The position numbers and the translations under genes are program-made. A model generated the notes under the pieces. It saw only the letters and a program-made list of their open reading frames with translations, ran no database searches and had not been told where the DNA came from. Below, piece after piece: positions 35,090 through 43,715 of a DNA stretch of 64,000 nucleotides (position 1 is its first letter; every line of letters begins with the position of its first letter). Source of the DNA: Cytobacillus oceanisediminis (GTDB taxonomy: Bacteria; Bacillota; Bacilli; Bacillales; Cytobacillaceae); NCBI RefSeq assembly GCF_007830235.1, contig NZ_VLKI01000009.1:113230-177229 (forward strand). The letters run 5' to 3'.

Positions 35090-36379
35090 ATGGCAAGAAA
35101 ACTAGGATTTTACGGCGCGTTAGCCTTTTGCTTATACGGCTTATTTTTTTATTGGTATTTATTTTACTTTGCGGATAACAGTCTGCCGTTTGAATACGAA
35201 GGCTCACGGGCAGATCCGGCAACATTCCTGAACGGCAGGGAACTGATGCTGAGTGAGGAATATTCAAAAATAAGAAATTTATTGTTTTTCATCTCTACAC
35301 CCTTTGAATGGATTTTCTATTTATTCATTCTTCTATTCGGCTTGTCAAAGGCTTTTAAAAAATGGGCGGAGCAATCAACACCATATAAGTTTCTGCAAAC
35401 GGCGATTTATCTTATTTGGCTTTCATTTTTTGCGTTTATTGCTACGATGCCATTAAGCTACATCAGTTTTTCATTATCGAAAACGTATAATATCTCGACT
35501 CAAAGCTTTAGCGGGTGGATGAAGGATGAACTCATTGATTTTTGGGTTAATTATGGAACGATGGTCCTGATTGTGTCTGTTTTATACTGGCTGATTAATA
35601 AGAGCAAGAAAAGATGGTGGCTTTATGCATGGCTTTTATCCATTCCTTTCACATTATTTATGATGTTCTTGCAGCCTGTTGTCATTGACCCTCTTTATAA
35701 TGATTTTTATCCTTTAAAAAATAAAGAACTCGAAACCAAAATACTTGAATTGGCGAATCAGGCCAATATTCCGGCTGAACATGTTTTTGAGGTCGATATG
35801 GCTGAAAAAACAAATGCGCTGAACGCCTATGTAACAGGGATCGGCTCTAATTCCAGGATTGTTCTATGGGACACAACCCTGAACAAATTAAATGAAAACC
35901 AAATTCTGTTTATTATGGCGCATGAAATGGCCCATTATGTTGAAAAGCATATCTATATCGGAATCGGTGGCTATTTGCTTCTGTCCCTGCTAGGTCTTTA
36001 CCTAACCGCCAAATTAATGGAGAAGGCAATTGATAAATGGGGAAGGGCGCTTAAAATTCCTGCTGTGAATGATATTAGATCCTTGCCATTATTCCTGATG
36101 ATTCTTTCAATGCTTTTGTTCATTTCAAGCCCGCTGACAAATTTGGTTTCGCGATACCAGGAAACAAGGGCTGATCGTTATGCTATTGAAATGACCGAGG
36201 ACTCGGATGCGGCAATCGAAACATTTCAGGAGCTGACACGTGCAGGCTTAAGCCAGGTGAACCCGCCGCTTCTTGTGAAAATATTCCGATATGGCCATCC
36301 AACTATGCTGGAACGGATCTCCATGCTCGAGGAATTTGATATTAAACAGAGGCAGAAGGAAAGAGAGCAGGCTCAATAA
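35090..36379 (+). CDS. yhfN: M48 family membrane metalloprotease YhfN (CAAX-protease-like)
   Basis: 429 residues with about seven hydrophobic segments. The zinc motif HEMAH (His278-His282) and third ligand Glu358 in ETRADRYA place it in peptidase M48A (Ste24-like). The NALNAYVTGIG and RIVLWDTTL segments are family hallmarks. It probably acts in membrane protein quality control. The length and locus match B. subtilis YhfN. A run of G forms the ribosome-binding site. Confidence 0.92.
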   Translation: MARKLGFYGALAFCLYGLFFYWYLFYFADNSLPFEYEGSRADPATFLNGRELMLSEEYSKIRNLLFFISTPFEWIFYLFILLFGLSKAFKKWAEQSTPYKFLQTAIYLIWLSFFAFIATMPLSYISFSLSKTYNISTQSFSGWMKDELIDFWVNYGTMVLIVSVLYWLINKSKKRWWLYAWLLSIPFTLFMMFLQPVVIDPLYNDFYPLKNKELETKILELANQANIPAEHVFEVDMAEKTNALNAYVTGIGSNSRIVLWDTTLNKLNENQILFIMAHEMAHYVEKHIYIGIGGYLLLSLLGLYLTAKLMEKAIDKWGRALKIPAVNDIRSLPLFLMILSMLLFISSPLTNLVSRYQETRADRYAIEMTEDSDAAIETFQELTRAGLSQVNPPLLVKIFRYGHPTMLERISMLEEFDIKQRQKEREQAQ

Positions 36380-36429
36380 GGGATGCACGGACTGATGTTA
36401 CTCTCAAAACACGCTTCTTATTAACTAAC

Positions 36430-36456
36430 AAAGCAGGCCCAATAGGCCTGCTTTTT
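36430..36456. terminator. Terminator between yhfN and the S51 pseudogene
   Basis: A perfect 10-bp stem (AAAGCAGGCC / GGCCTGCTTT) with T5, between convergent genes. Confidence 0.88.
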
Positions 36457-36462
36457 ATATTT

Positions 36463-37081
36463 TCACTCTTTTTTAAATATGCTTCCTTCCGTAAAACCTG
36501 GTCTTTCATTATTAAAATAAATCCCTGCATGGTCATGAATCCCATAACCAATCGAAGCACCAGTCTTTTTCATAGCAGCAATTAAGTTTTCCTTTTCATT
36601 CCATTTTGCAAAATGAACACTGATAGCACAATTACTGATTAATCCGAGCCCATTAAGAAAAAGATGCTGCTTTTTCGGTGTGTCAACGGGAGGGATTATG
36701 CAATGCTCCGGGCAAATTAAAGCCCCTGCCGAAAAGCCTGCTACGGGAATACCTTCCCAATACATCTTCCTGATGCATTCCCCAAGTGCTGTTTCCGCTG
36801 TCTGTTTCGCCGCCGCCAATAATGATTCCGGAGCAGGAGAGCAGTTCTTCAAAAAGTGAAGCTGACGGAGAAGAGGACAGCGGAAGATAGGTGAAATCTT
36901 TAACTCCGTATTGCCTTAAAGGCCTAGTATACTTGTCCATATAGTTTGTCCAGCCTTGCCTTTCCAAAAAGAGTACTGCTACTTTACTTGTAGATGCAGA
37001 AGAGAGCCCTGCAAATTTTCCTCCTAAAATTTCTCCGAAAGGCGGGCTGCCGCCCATTAAAAATAAATGTCTGTCACTCAA
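36463..37081 (-). pseudogene. Peptidase S51 (dipeptidase E / cyanophycinase-like), frameshifted
   Basis: Two frames together cover one S51 protein. The first (TTG 37081, with AGGAGA upstream) gives MSDRHLFLMGGSPPFGEILG through GIIIGGGETDSG and then loses homology. The second carries ETALGECIRKMYWEGIPVAGFSAGALICPEHC (nucleophile serine in GFSAGAL) to the end near 36463. The switch is near 36815-36830. The spacing between IGGGET and ETALGE is shorter than in relatives, pointing to a small out-of-frame deletion around the ACAGAC/ACAGC-rich stretch. No intact product is expected. Confidence 0.82.
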
Positions 37082-37100
37082 AAGGCATTCTCCTAACTGT

Positions 37101-37132
37101 AAAAATAAAATCCCCCGCTTTGTAGGCGGGGG
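37101..37132 (-). terminator. yhzC terminator
   Basis: CCCCCGC and GCGGGGG form a stem, followed on the minus strand by ATTTTATTTTT. Confidence 0.85.
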
Positions 37133-37145
37133 TCAGCTTCAATTC

Positions 37146-37382
37146 CTAAGTACCGAAACGTTTGGAAAGTTCCCTGTACTGGTTTGATAAAAGGATAAAT
37201 GCCTGCTTGTTTCCTTCGTCAATGGCTGCGTCCACTTTTTTCATTAATTTTTCTTTTTCTGTGTTTAGCAGGATCTCAGAAATCAGCATGTCAATGTAAA
37301 GGTCAAGAACAAAGGATTCTTTCTGCTGCTTGCGCTTCATGGCGCTTGCTTTCATTAATTCGGTGTATGATTTTTCCTTCAT
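37146..37382 (-). CDS. yhzC: IDEAL-domain protein YhzC
   Basis: 78 residues from ATG 37382 with GGGGTGA upstream. The C-terminal IDEAL domain is recognisable (LMKKVDAAIDEGNKQAFILLSNQYREL). IDEAL-domain proteins are small Firmicutes proteins of unclear function. It is divergent from comK, as in B. subtilis. Confidence 0.85.
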   Translation of the reverse strand: MKEKSYTELMKASAMKRKQQKESFVLDLYIDMLISEILLNTEKEKLMKKVDAAIDEGNKQAFILLSNQYRELSKRFGT

Positions 37383-37449
37383 GGAAATCACCCCTGATGC
37401 TTTTTAATATTATATGGAATTCCATCTGAATAATCAACTAAGTTTTTTA

Positions 37450-37464
37450 AATTTTTAGAAAATA
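37450..37464. promoter_or_regulatory. Candidate CodY box in comK promoter region
   Basis: AATTTTTAGAAAATA matches the CodY consensus AATTTTCNGAAAATT with two mismatches. A second, weaker match (three mismatches) lies at 37518-37532. CodY represses comK directly in B. subtilis. Confidence 0.55.
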
Positions 37465-37581
37465 TTTTGTGGATGTCGAAAATGTGAACAATTTAGCAAC
37501 TATTATCGAAAATTAGTAATTTTTAGATAAATTGGTGCTATTATGAAAAAGCGGCGGTATACAAGAAAAGGAGATGAAAAA

Positions 37582-38151
37582 ATGAGAAGCCCAAATACTC
37601 AACTAATCGAAGAATATGAAATCAATCCAAATACGATGATTATCAAGCCTCTCCCTTATGGTCTGAAGGTTTATTCACAAATTTGGGAGCTTGATGAAGA
37701 ATTGACTTCCCCCTTTAAACCCATCGATATTATTAAAAAAAGCTGCAGGTTTTTCGGTTCAAGCTATGAAGGCAGAAAAGAGGGTACACGCCAATTGACC
37801 GGGATAACCCACAAGGCTCCGATAACAATTGACCCCACAAACTTCATTTATTTTTTCCCAACAACCTCTCCGAGCAATGCTGAATGCATTTGGATCGCAC
37901 AGGAGCATATTCTCTATTACAAACGGACGGATGACGGAAATACCCAGGCGGTTTTCAAAAATAAGCAAAGTTTTATTCTTCCCGTGTCTTATAATACTTT
38001 TAATAACCAGCTGCTGAGGACAGCATTGCTAAAAACAACTCTAATAAGCAGGATAGAAGAATCAGAGAGAAAGGCACTATACTTTTTAAATGGTTCCAGA
38101 AGTTTGAATGCTTCGGAGAGAGCCGGAGCTTATGGTGGAAGAAGGGATTAG
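37582..38151 (+). CDS. comK: Competence transcription factor ComK
   Basis: 189 residues from ATG 37582 (AAAAGGAGATG); the frame upstream lacks a ribosome-binding site. NPNTMIIKPLPYG, SCRFFGSSYEGRKEGTRQLTG, KAPITIDPTNFIYFFPTTSP and the segment ending RTALLKTTLISRI are ComK signatures. ComK activates DNA-uptake and recombination genes by binding AT-boxes. The length is close to B. subtilis ComK (192). The promoter region is AT-rich with CodY-like sites. Confidence 0.96.
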   Translation: MRSPNTQLIEEYEINPNTMIIKPLPYGLKVYSQIWELDEELTSPFKPIDIIKKSCRFFGSSYEGRKEGTRQLTGITHKAPITIDPTNFIYFFPTTSPSNAECIWIAQEHILYYKRTDDGNTQAVFKNKQSFILPVSYNTFNNQLLRTALLKTTLISRIEESERKALYFLNGSRSLNASERAGAYGGRRD

Positions 38152-38168
38152 GGTTAGAAGGATAAGCG

Positions 38169-38200
38169 AGAAGCATGCATGTTTTCATGCTTCTGTTTTT
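38169..38200 (+). terminator. comK terminator
   Basis: A perfect 9-bp stem (AGAAGCATG / CATGCTTCT) followed by GTTTTT. Confidence 0.85.
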
Positions 38201-38253
38201 CCGTGTATATTACAATATTAAAAGCATGCTCTTCCCATTACAAATTTAGCGAA

Positions 38254-38643
38254 TTAATTTGCTTTTAGGTTTTTGCCTGTTCCGGCCACATGCCTTTTAA
38301 ACAGATAATATACCATTAGCTCCTGAACTTTGTTGCGAATGCGGGGATTAAAGTAATTATGGTGCTCCTCGTAGCCTTTATAGAGAAACATGAACATGGT
38401 GAATGCGTCATCCCGTTTAATTTCATGGACCTTGAGCTGGTTTTTGTTCATATAGCGTTTGACTTCTGACAGTTCGTTTTGTATGACTTTCAGGGTTTCT
38501 TCAACTAAATCCAGGTAAGGCTGTTTTAGTTTGAATGGGCTTTTATTAATAACAATCAGGTCGCGGTTTAAAATGGTTAATACCATTGGCAAATAGATAG
38601 CCTGTTCCATTACGTTACGGTCTTCCTCAGGAATTCTCGTCAT
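38254..38643 (-). CDS. yhjD: YhjD-like protein of unknown function
   Basis: 129 residues, soluble and mostly helical, starting MTRIPEEDRNVMEQAIYLPM after GGGAG. The central ELSEVKRYMNKNQLKVHEIKRDDAFTMFMF and EHHNYFNPRIRNKVQELM are conserved in Bacillus proteins I associate with YhjD from the comK-sipV region. No catalytic motif is seen. It is monocistronic and faces comK. Confidence 0.7.
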   Translation of the reverse strand: MTRIPEEDRNVMEQAIYLPMVLTILNRDLIVINKSPFKLKQPYLDLVEETLKVIQNELSEVKRYMNKNQLKVHEIKRDDAFTMFMFLYKGYEEHHNYFNPRIRNKVQELMVYYLFKRHVAGTGKNLKAN

Positions 38644-38917
38644 AATCTTTCTACTCCCTTAATCAAAAGTTGCCTGCTATTACACGAGCTTGCAAGTTTC
38701 ATTCAAATAATCTTTTACGGAACAGATGTTCCTATTTAATTTTACAAAGGAAAGGTTCTTCTTGCAAGAGCCTTTATTTGTCGAATAAATTGAAAGTTGC
38801 TCTATCCTTCATCATTTCCATTTTGCAAAAAAAGTTTCACCTATTCACAGAATGAGAAGGGATTTTATTTCTGATGTCGAAATAAGTAGAGCAGCATAGT
38901 TAGGAAGGATGAAAGAA

Positions 38918-40903
38918 ATGACCCAAAAGAGAACGATAAAACCCGAAGATCTTTATGAGTTAAAATCGGTTGCCGACCCGCAGCTATCCTCGAATGGCTC
39001 CGATTTGGCATATGTTGAAACAAGAATGCTTGAAGAGAAAAATACATATAGCTCGAATTTATTTTATATTAATACCAGCGAAAAGAATACACCCGTCCAG
39101 TGGACTTATGGCGATCACAAAAATCATTCACCGCGCTGGTCTGGAGATGGGAACGCCCTTGCATTTGTTTCCGATAGAAGCGGCAAACCGCAGATTTATA
39201 TTATGAACATAACAGGCGGGGAAGCACGCCAGCTGACCCAATGTACAAATGGCGCTTCCAATCCGGTTTGGTCACCGGACGGAAAGAAGCTTGCTTTTAA
39301 TGTTTCTTTAAAGCCTGATGAAGAAGCGGATGCAGCAGACAAACAGGAAAAGAAACATGAGAAGCCAGTACCGCTTGAAATTGATAAAATGAAACACAAA
39401 TCGGATGCCCAGGGATTTTGGAGCGGCAGATACAGCCAAGTGGCAGTAGTGGATATAGAGACTGGGAAGATTGAGCAGCTAACCTCAGGTGAGCATGACT
39501 ATCAGCTGCAAAGCTGGTCTCCGGATGGAAAATCGGTTGCTGTAACTGCTGATTTGAGCGAAGAAAAAGATTTTTCTTTCGTAAGCGATGTTTATCTCGT
39601 CAATCCGGATACAAAAGAAATAAAAAAGGTAACGAATGGAAATGGTTATTTTGGAAGCGCCACATGGTCACCAGATGGAAAATATCTAGGCATGTTCGGA
39701 CATGAAAGAGAATATGAAAATGCCACACATACAAAAATCTGGGTTTATAATCTTGAAACTGAAAACATACAGTGCCTGACTGCAGAATCTGACATTTTAG
39801 CAGGGGATTATGCGATTGGAGATTTCCAGCAGGGTGTAGTGACACCAGGAATTCTTTGGGCGGAGGACAGCAGGAGTTTTTATTTCCTGGCAACAGACAA
39901 TGGCAATACAGTTGTTTATTATGGTTCTTTGGACGGCGAATTGTATCCGGCGCTGCTGGACCAGCAGCATGTGTATGGTTTGACTACCGGTGGGAACATC
40001 AACCAGGCAGTCGTAGCCATCAGCAAGCCTGCATATCCGGGAGATTTATTCTTGCTGGACGTCCCAACAGGGGAAGTAGAACAGCTGACAAATGTGAATG
40101 AAGAGTTTTTAGGCAAAGTAGAGCTTGCAGATGCAGAGCCGATTCAGTTTAAATCTTCAGATGATTGGGATCTGCATGGATGGATTATGAAGCCAGTCCA
40201 TCTGCAGGATGGTGATAAAGTACCGCTTGTTGTGGAAATTCACGGCGGGCCTCATGCGATGTATGCCAATTCCTATTTCCACGAATTCCAATGCCTTGCT
40301 GCAAAAGGGTATGCCGTATTATTTATTAACCCGAGAGGAAGCCATGGATACGGACAGCAGTTTGTTGACGCTGTAAGGGGAAATTACGGCGGCAAAGATT
40401 ATGAAGATATTATGGATGCAGTCGATTACGCGCTGGAAAGCTATGGTTTTATCGACAATGACCGGCTTGGCGTAACAGGGGGAAGCTACGGCGGCTTTAT
40501 GACCAACTGGATAATCGGCCATACAAACCGCTTCAAAGCAGCAGTCACACAGCGCTCCATCTCCAACTGGATCAGCTTTTACGGAGTCAGCGATATCGGC
40601 TATTATTTTACGGACTGGCAAATTAAAAGTGATTTGAATGATATTGATAAGCTATGGAAGCATTCCCCGCTTGCCTATGTGAATGAAATGGATACACCAT
40701 TGCTCATTCTCCATAGTGAAAAGGATTACCGCTGTCCAATTGAACAGGCAGAGCAATTATTCATCGCCTTAAAGCATCGCAAGAAAACAGCTAAATTTGT
40801 CCGTTTCCCTGAATCGAACCATGAGCTTTCAAGGAGCGGTAAGCCTAACTTAAGAATTAGCCGCCTCAACTATATTGCAGGCTGGTTCGATCAATACCTA
40901 TAA
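38918..40903 (+). CDS. S9 family prolyl-oligopeptidase-type peptidase
   Basis: 661 residues from ATG 38918, 9 bp after AGGAAGG. The N-terminal beta-propeller has repeated WSPDGK/WSGDGN motifs (PD40 repeats, about 50-390). The C-terminal alpha/beta-hydrolase has catalytic Ser523 in GGSYGGFMTN, Asp in HSEKDYRCP (about 604) and His in PESNHELSR (about 635). It is similar to YuxL-type acylaminoacyl peptidases. Cytoplasmic, with no signal peptide, and monocistronic. Confidence 0.92.
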   Translation: MTQKRTIKPEDLYELKSVADPQLSSNGSDLAYVETRMLEEKNTYSSNLFYINTSEKNTPVQWTYGDHKNHSPRWSGDGNALAFVSDRSGKPQIYIMNITGGEARQLTQCTNGASNPVWSPDGKKLAFNVSLKPDEEADAADKQEKKHEKPVPLEIDKMKHKSDAQGFWSGRYSQVAVVDIETGKIEQLTSGEHDYQLQSWSPDGKSVAVTADLSEEKDFSFVSDVYLVNPDTKEIKKVTNGNGYFGSATWSPDGKYLGMFGHEREYENATHTKIWVYNLETENIQCLTAESDILAGDYAIGDFQQGVVTPGILWAEDSRSFYFLATDNGNTVVYYGSLDGELYPALLDQQHVYGLTTGGNINQAVVAISKPAYPGDLFLLDVPTGEVEQLTNVNEEFLGKVELADAEPIQFKSSDDWDLHGWIMKPVHLQDGDKVPLVVEIHGGPHAMYANSYFHEFQCLAAKGYAVLFINPRGSHGYGQQFVDAVRGNYGGKDYEDIMDAVDYALESYGFIDNDRLGVTGGSYGGFMTNWIIGHTNRFKAAVTQRSISNWISFYGVSDIGYYFTDWQIKSDLNDIDKLWKHSPLAYVNEMDTPLLILHSEKDYRCPIEQAEQLFIALKHRKKTAKFVRFPESNHELSRSGKPNLRISRLNYIAGWFDQYL

Positions 40904-40910
40904 AAAATCT

Positions 40911-40939
40911 GCCGCAGGCCTTCGGGTTTGCGGTTTTTT
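40911..40939 (+). terminator. S9 peptidase gene terminator
   Basis: CCGCAgGCC and GGtTTGCGG form a stem with a T6 tail. Confidence 0.8.
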
Positions 40940-40977
40940 AGTTTGTTTTGGGTAGCCTTTAGAACTAAAATGTATAG

Positions 40978-41080
40978 ATATCAACGAAAAAATGGAAATA
41001 TCAACGAATTTTTCAATATATCAATAAAAAACCTGAATATATCCAATGAAAATGCCGATATATCAACGAAATTAAATTTT
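40978..41080. repeat. About 21-bp phased array 3 (core ATATCAACGAA)
   Basis: Five units begin at 40978, 40998, 41018, 41039 and 41060 (steps 20, 20, 21, 21). Each starts ATATCAACGAA or a variant and continues with an unrelated 9-10-bp filler. It has the same design as the arrays at 9.87 and 34.72 kb with a third core. It lies after the S9 peptidase terminator. A short open frame across it is not considered a gene. Confidence 0.75.
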
Positions 41081-41308
41081 ACTGGCCAACTCCCCCTTCA
41101 GGTTTCAGCTAGCAAATCAAAATAAATTGCAAAGAAAGTAATTCTTCTGCAAAATATAAGGTATACAGGATATACCAGTATCAATATCGAAACTTTTTAA
41201 TAAGAACATCAGTCAAATATATTTGAAGGTCTGTTTAACATATCTACAAAGCCCGGCCTGCCAAACCGGAGGGACTATCATTTCGCTTTAAAGAAAGGAC
41301 TTATTTTT

Positions 41309-42244
41309 ATGAGATCTGAAAGACATGAATATAAAAAGCAGAAAAAAAAGAGAAAATGGAAATCGGTTCTCTTAATTCTGTTTCTGTTGTTTGCCGGAAC
41401 ACTTGCTTATTCTTATTACCAATTCAAGCAGGGAGTTTCCCAATCAAAAGGTGAAGCAAATATAGAGACAGAAGAATTTGAATTTAATGGAGAAAAGGAT
41501 CAGTACGGTGGAACTAATATATTGGTGCTAGGAAGTGACGCCAGGGGGGAAGAGAAGTCAAGGGCAGATACGATTATGGTTGCCCAATATCATCCTGATA
41601 AGGGCACATATAAACTTATTTCTTTTATGAGGGATATGTATGTAGACATCCCGGGCCACGGACAAAATAGGATAAATGCAGCACTTGCATATGGCGGGCC
41701 AGAGCTATTAAGGCAAACGCTGAAGGAAAACTTCGATTTAGATACGCAATATTATTCAATAGTTGATTTCGAGGGCTTTGTCCATTTGATTGATGAAGCT
41801 TTCCCAAGAGGGGTGGAAATTGACGTTGAAAAAAGAATGTCCGCCAATATTGGCGTTACTCTTGAACCGGGACTGCAGCGCCTGGATGGCGAGCATCTTC
41901 TCGGCTATGTAAGATTCAGGCATGATGCAGTGGGCGATTTTGGAAGGGTAGAGCGCCAGCAGAAAGTGATGAAAGAAGTGGCCAGCCAGTTTACAAGCCT
42001 CCAAACCATTACAAAGCTGCCGAAACTGATTGGGGTTGTAACACCTTTCGTAAATACCAATATGGATACAGGAGATATGCTTTATATGGGGAAAGACTTT
42101 ATTTCTAAAGATAGCCGGAATGTGGAAACTCTGCGTGTTCCTGTTGATGGCACATTTGAAAATCAGAGAATCAATGGGGCTGCTGTACTGGCGATTAATC
42201 TGGAAGAAAACAAAGCAGCTATTCATGAATTTCTCTCAAAATAA
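41309..42244 (+). CDS. LytR-CpsA-Psr (LCP) family cell-wall ligase
   Basis: 311 residues: a short basic cytoplasmic tail, one membrane helix (about 17-38), then the extracellular LCP domain. Visible motifs are ILVLGSDARGEEKSRADTIMV, ISFMRDMYVDIPGHGQNRINAAL and LLGYVRFRHDAVGDFGRVERQQ, with the conserved Arg/Asp residues. LCP enzymes transfer teichoic acid-type polymers from lipid carrier to peptidoglycan. It could be a TagT/U/V equivalent; which one is unclear. Confidence 0.9.
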   Translation: MRSERHEYKKQKKKRKWKSVLLILFLLFAGTLAYSYYQFKQGVSQSKGEANIETEEFEFNGEKDQYGGTNILVLGSDARGEEKSRADTIMVAQYHPDKGTYKLISFMRDMYVDIPGHGQNRINAALAYGGPELLRQTLKENFDLDTQYYSIVDFEGFVHLIDEAFPRGVEIDVEKRMSANIGVTLEPGLQRLDGEHLLGYVRFRHDAVGDFGRVERQQKVMKEVASQFTSLQTITKLPKLIGVVTPFVNTNMDTGDMLYMGKDFISKDSRNVETLRVPVDGTFENQRINGAAVLAINLEENKAAIHEFLSK

Positions 42245-42247
42245 TAT

Positions 42248-42278
42248 AAAGAGCCCGAGCTCGATATACTCTTTTTTT
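42248..42278 (+). terminator. LCP gene terminator
   Basis: AAAGAG/CTCTTT arms flank a small GAGCTC palindrome and end in T7. A modest stem. Confidence 0.6.
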
Positions 42279-42403
42279 GCTGATTAGGTGTACAATATAA
42301 GGGTAAGTGATAAAAATAGAAGAAATTGCCCTTTTTATTAAAACGCGATTTGTGCGACGAATTATAAATAGCTGCTTGCCGCATTTGTACAAGGAGATAC
42401 TAA

Positions 42404-43024
42404 ATGGATTTTGAACTGTTCAAAGATTGGTTTACATTGGAAAATATAATGGATCTTATTCAGGAATATCGCTCTTTTGGTCCTCTCCCAGGCATCCTGC
42501 TGCCTATGCTTGAAGCATTTCTGCCGTTTCTTCCGCTGTTTTTATTTGTTATGGCAAACGCAAGCGCATTCGGACTCTGGCTGGGGTTTCTGTATTCCTG
42601 GATTGGTGCGGTTGCAGGGGCGGTACTTGTTTTCTTGCTGGTCCGCAAATACGGACAGAAAAGAATACTGCGGGTTTTGAAAAAGCATCAGAAGGTGCAG
42701 AAGCTGATGAGCTGGGTTGAAAAGCATGGGTTCGGTCCTTTGTTCATTCTGCTTTGCTTTCCGTTTACTCCATCGGCTGTTGTAAACATTGTTGCTGGGC
42801 TATCAAACATCAGCATTGCTCAATATATGCTGGCGGTCCTGACAGGCAAAATGGTTATGATTTTTACAATCAGCTTTGTTGGCTATGACATAAGGTCATT
42901 AGTGACGCAGCCAATTCGGACAGCCGTCGTTGCACTGGTTATTTTTATTCTTTGGTATGTCGGCAAAATTATTGAAATAAAGATGAATATGAGCGTAGAA
43001 AAAGATCGCACTCATAAAGATTAG
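42404..43024 (+). CDS. yhjE: TVP38/TMEM64 (DedA-like) membrane protein YhjE
   Basis: 206 residues with five or six helices. FLYSWIGAVAGAVLVFLLVRKYGQK and FGPLFILLCFPFTPSAVVNIVAGLSNI match the SNARE-associated/DedA-like domain. Relatives act in lipid scrambling or flipping. It lies 31 bp upstream of sipV, the same pair and order as B. subtilis yhjE-sipV. Confidence 0.88.
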   Translation: MDFELFKDWFTLENIMDLIQEYRSFGPLPGILLPMLEAFLPFLPLFLFVMANASAFGLWLGFLYSWIGAVAGAVLVFLLVRKYGQKRILRVLKKHQKVQKLMSWVEKHGFGPLFILLCFPFTPSAVVNIVAGLSNISIAQYMLAVLTGKMVMIFTISFVGYDIRSLVTQPIRTAVVALVIFILWYVGKIIEIKMNMSVEKDRTHKD

Positions 43025-43055
43025 CGATTCTGGAAAGCATTGGGGGAGATGCAGT

Positions 43056-43610
43056 GTGAAGGAAGAATTGAAAAAGGAAGGGGCAGAATGGTTAAAGGCT
43101 TTTGCCATCGGCATTGTTATCTTTGCTTTTATACGGACTTTTTTCTTCTCCAATTATGTAGTAGAAGGTGAATCCATGATGCCTACACTTCAGGATGGAA
43201 ATAAACTCATTGTCAATAAAATTGGCTATCAGGTCAGCGATTTGGACCGTTTTGACGTGATCGTTTTCCATCATAATGATAAAGAGGATTTTGTAAAAAG
43301 AATTATTGGGCTTCCTGGAGATAAAATAGAATATAGCAATGATGAATTGTATATCAATGGCAAAAAAGTGGATGAGCCATATTTGGAAAAATACCGCAAA
43401 GATACATTTGGAGGCAGGCTGACAGGCGACTTCACGCTTCAAGAGATGACAGGCGTGGAAACAGTGCCGGAGGGAAAGCTGTTTGTAATGGGAGATAACC
43501 GCCTGGGAAGCTGGGACAGCCGCCATTTTGGGTTTATTTCAGCGGAGCAGGTAGTTGGAAAAGTGAACCTGCGCTATTGGCCGCTTGATGAAATGGACGC
43601 TTCTTTTTAA
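43056..43610 (+). CDS. sipV: Type I signal peptidase (SipV-like)
   Basis: 184 residues from GTG 43056. One N-terminal membrane helix (about 14-31) precedes the catalytic Ser40 in VEGESMMPTL and the general base Lys81 in FVKRIIGLPGD; the GDNRLGSWDSRHFG box is intact. It removes signal peptides outside the membrane. The pairing with yhjE supports the sipV name. Confidence 0.93.
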   Translation: MKEELKKEGAEWLKAFAIGIVIFAFIRTFFFSNYVVEGESMMPTLQDGNKLIVNKIGYQVSDLDRFDVIVFHHNDKEDFVKRIIGLPGDKIEYSNDELYINGKKVDEPYLEKYRKDTFGGRLTGDFTLQEMTGVETVPEGKLFVMGDNRLGSWDSRHFGFISAEQVVGKVNLRYWPLDEMDASF

Positions 43611-43631
43611 ATTCAATATATACTGCTGCAA

Positions 43632-43660
43632 GGGACTCGATAAAATTCGAGTCCTTTTTT
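43632..43660 (+). terminator. sipV terminator
   Basis: GGACTCGAT / ATTCGAGTCC arms (AT-rich loop) followed by T6. Confidence 0.88.
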
Positions 43661-43715
43661 ATAATGGTTATGTTAAAATTTATAATATTAAGAAAATGGA
43701 GGGAGGGGGATGTCC

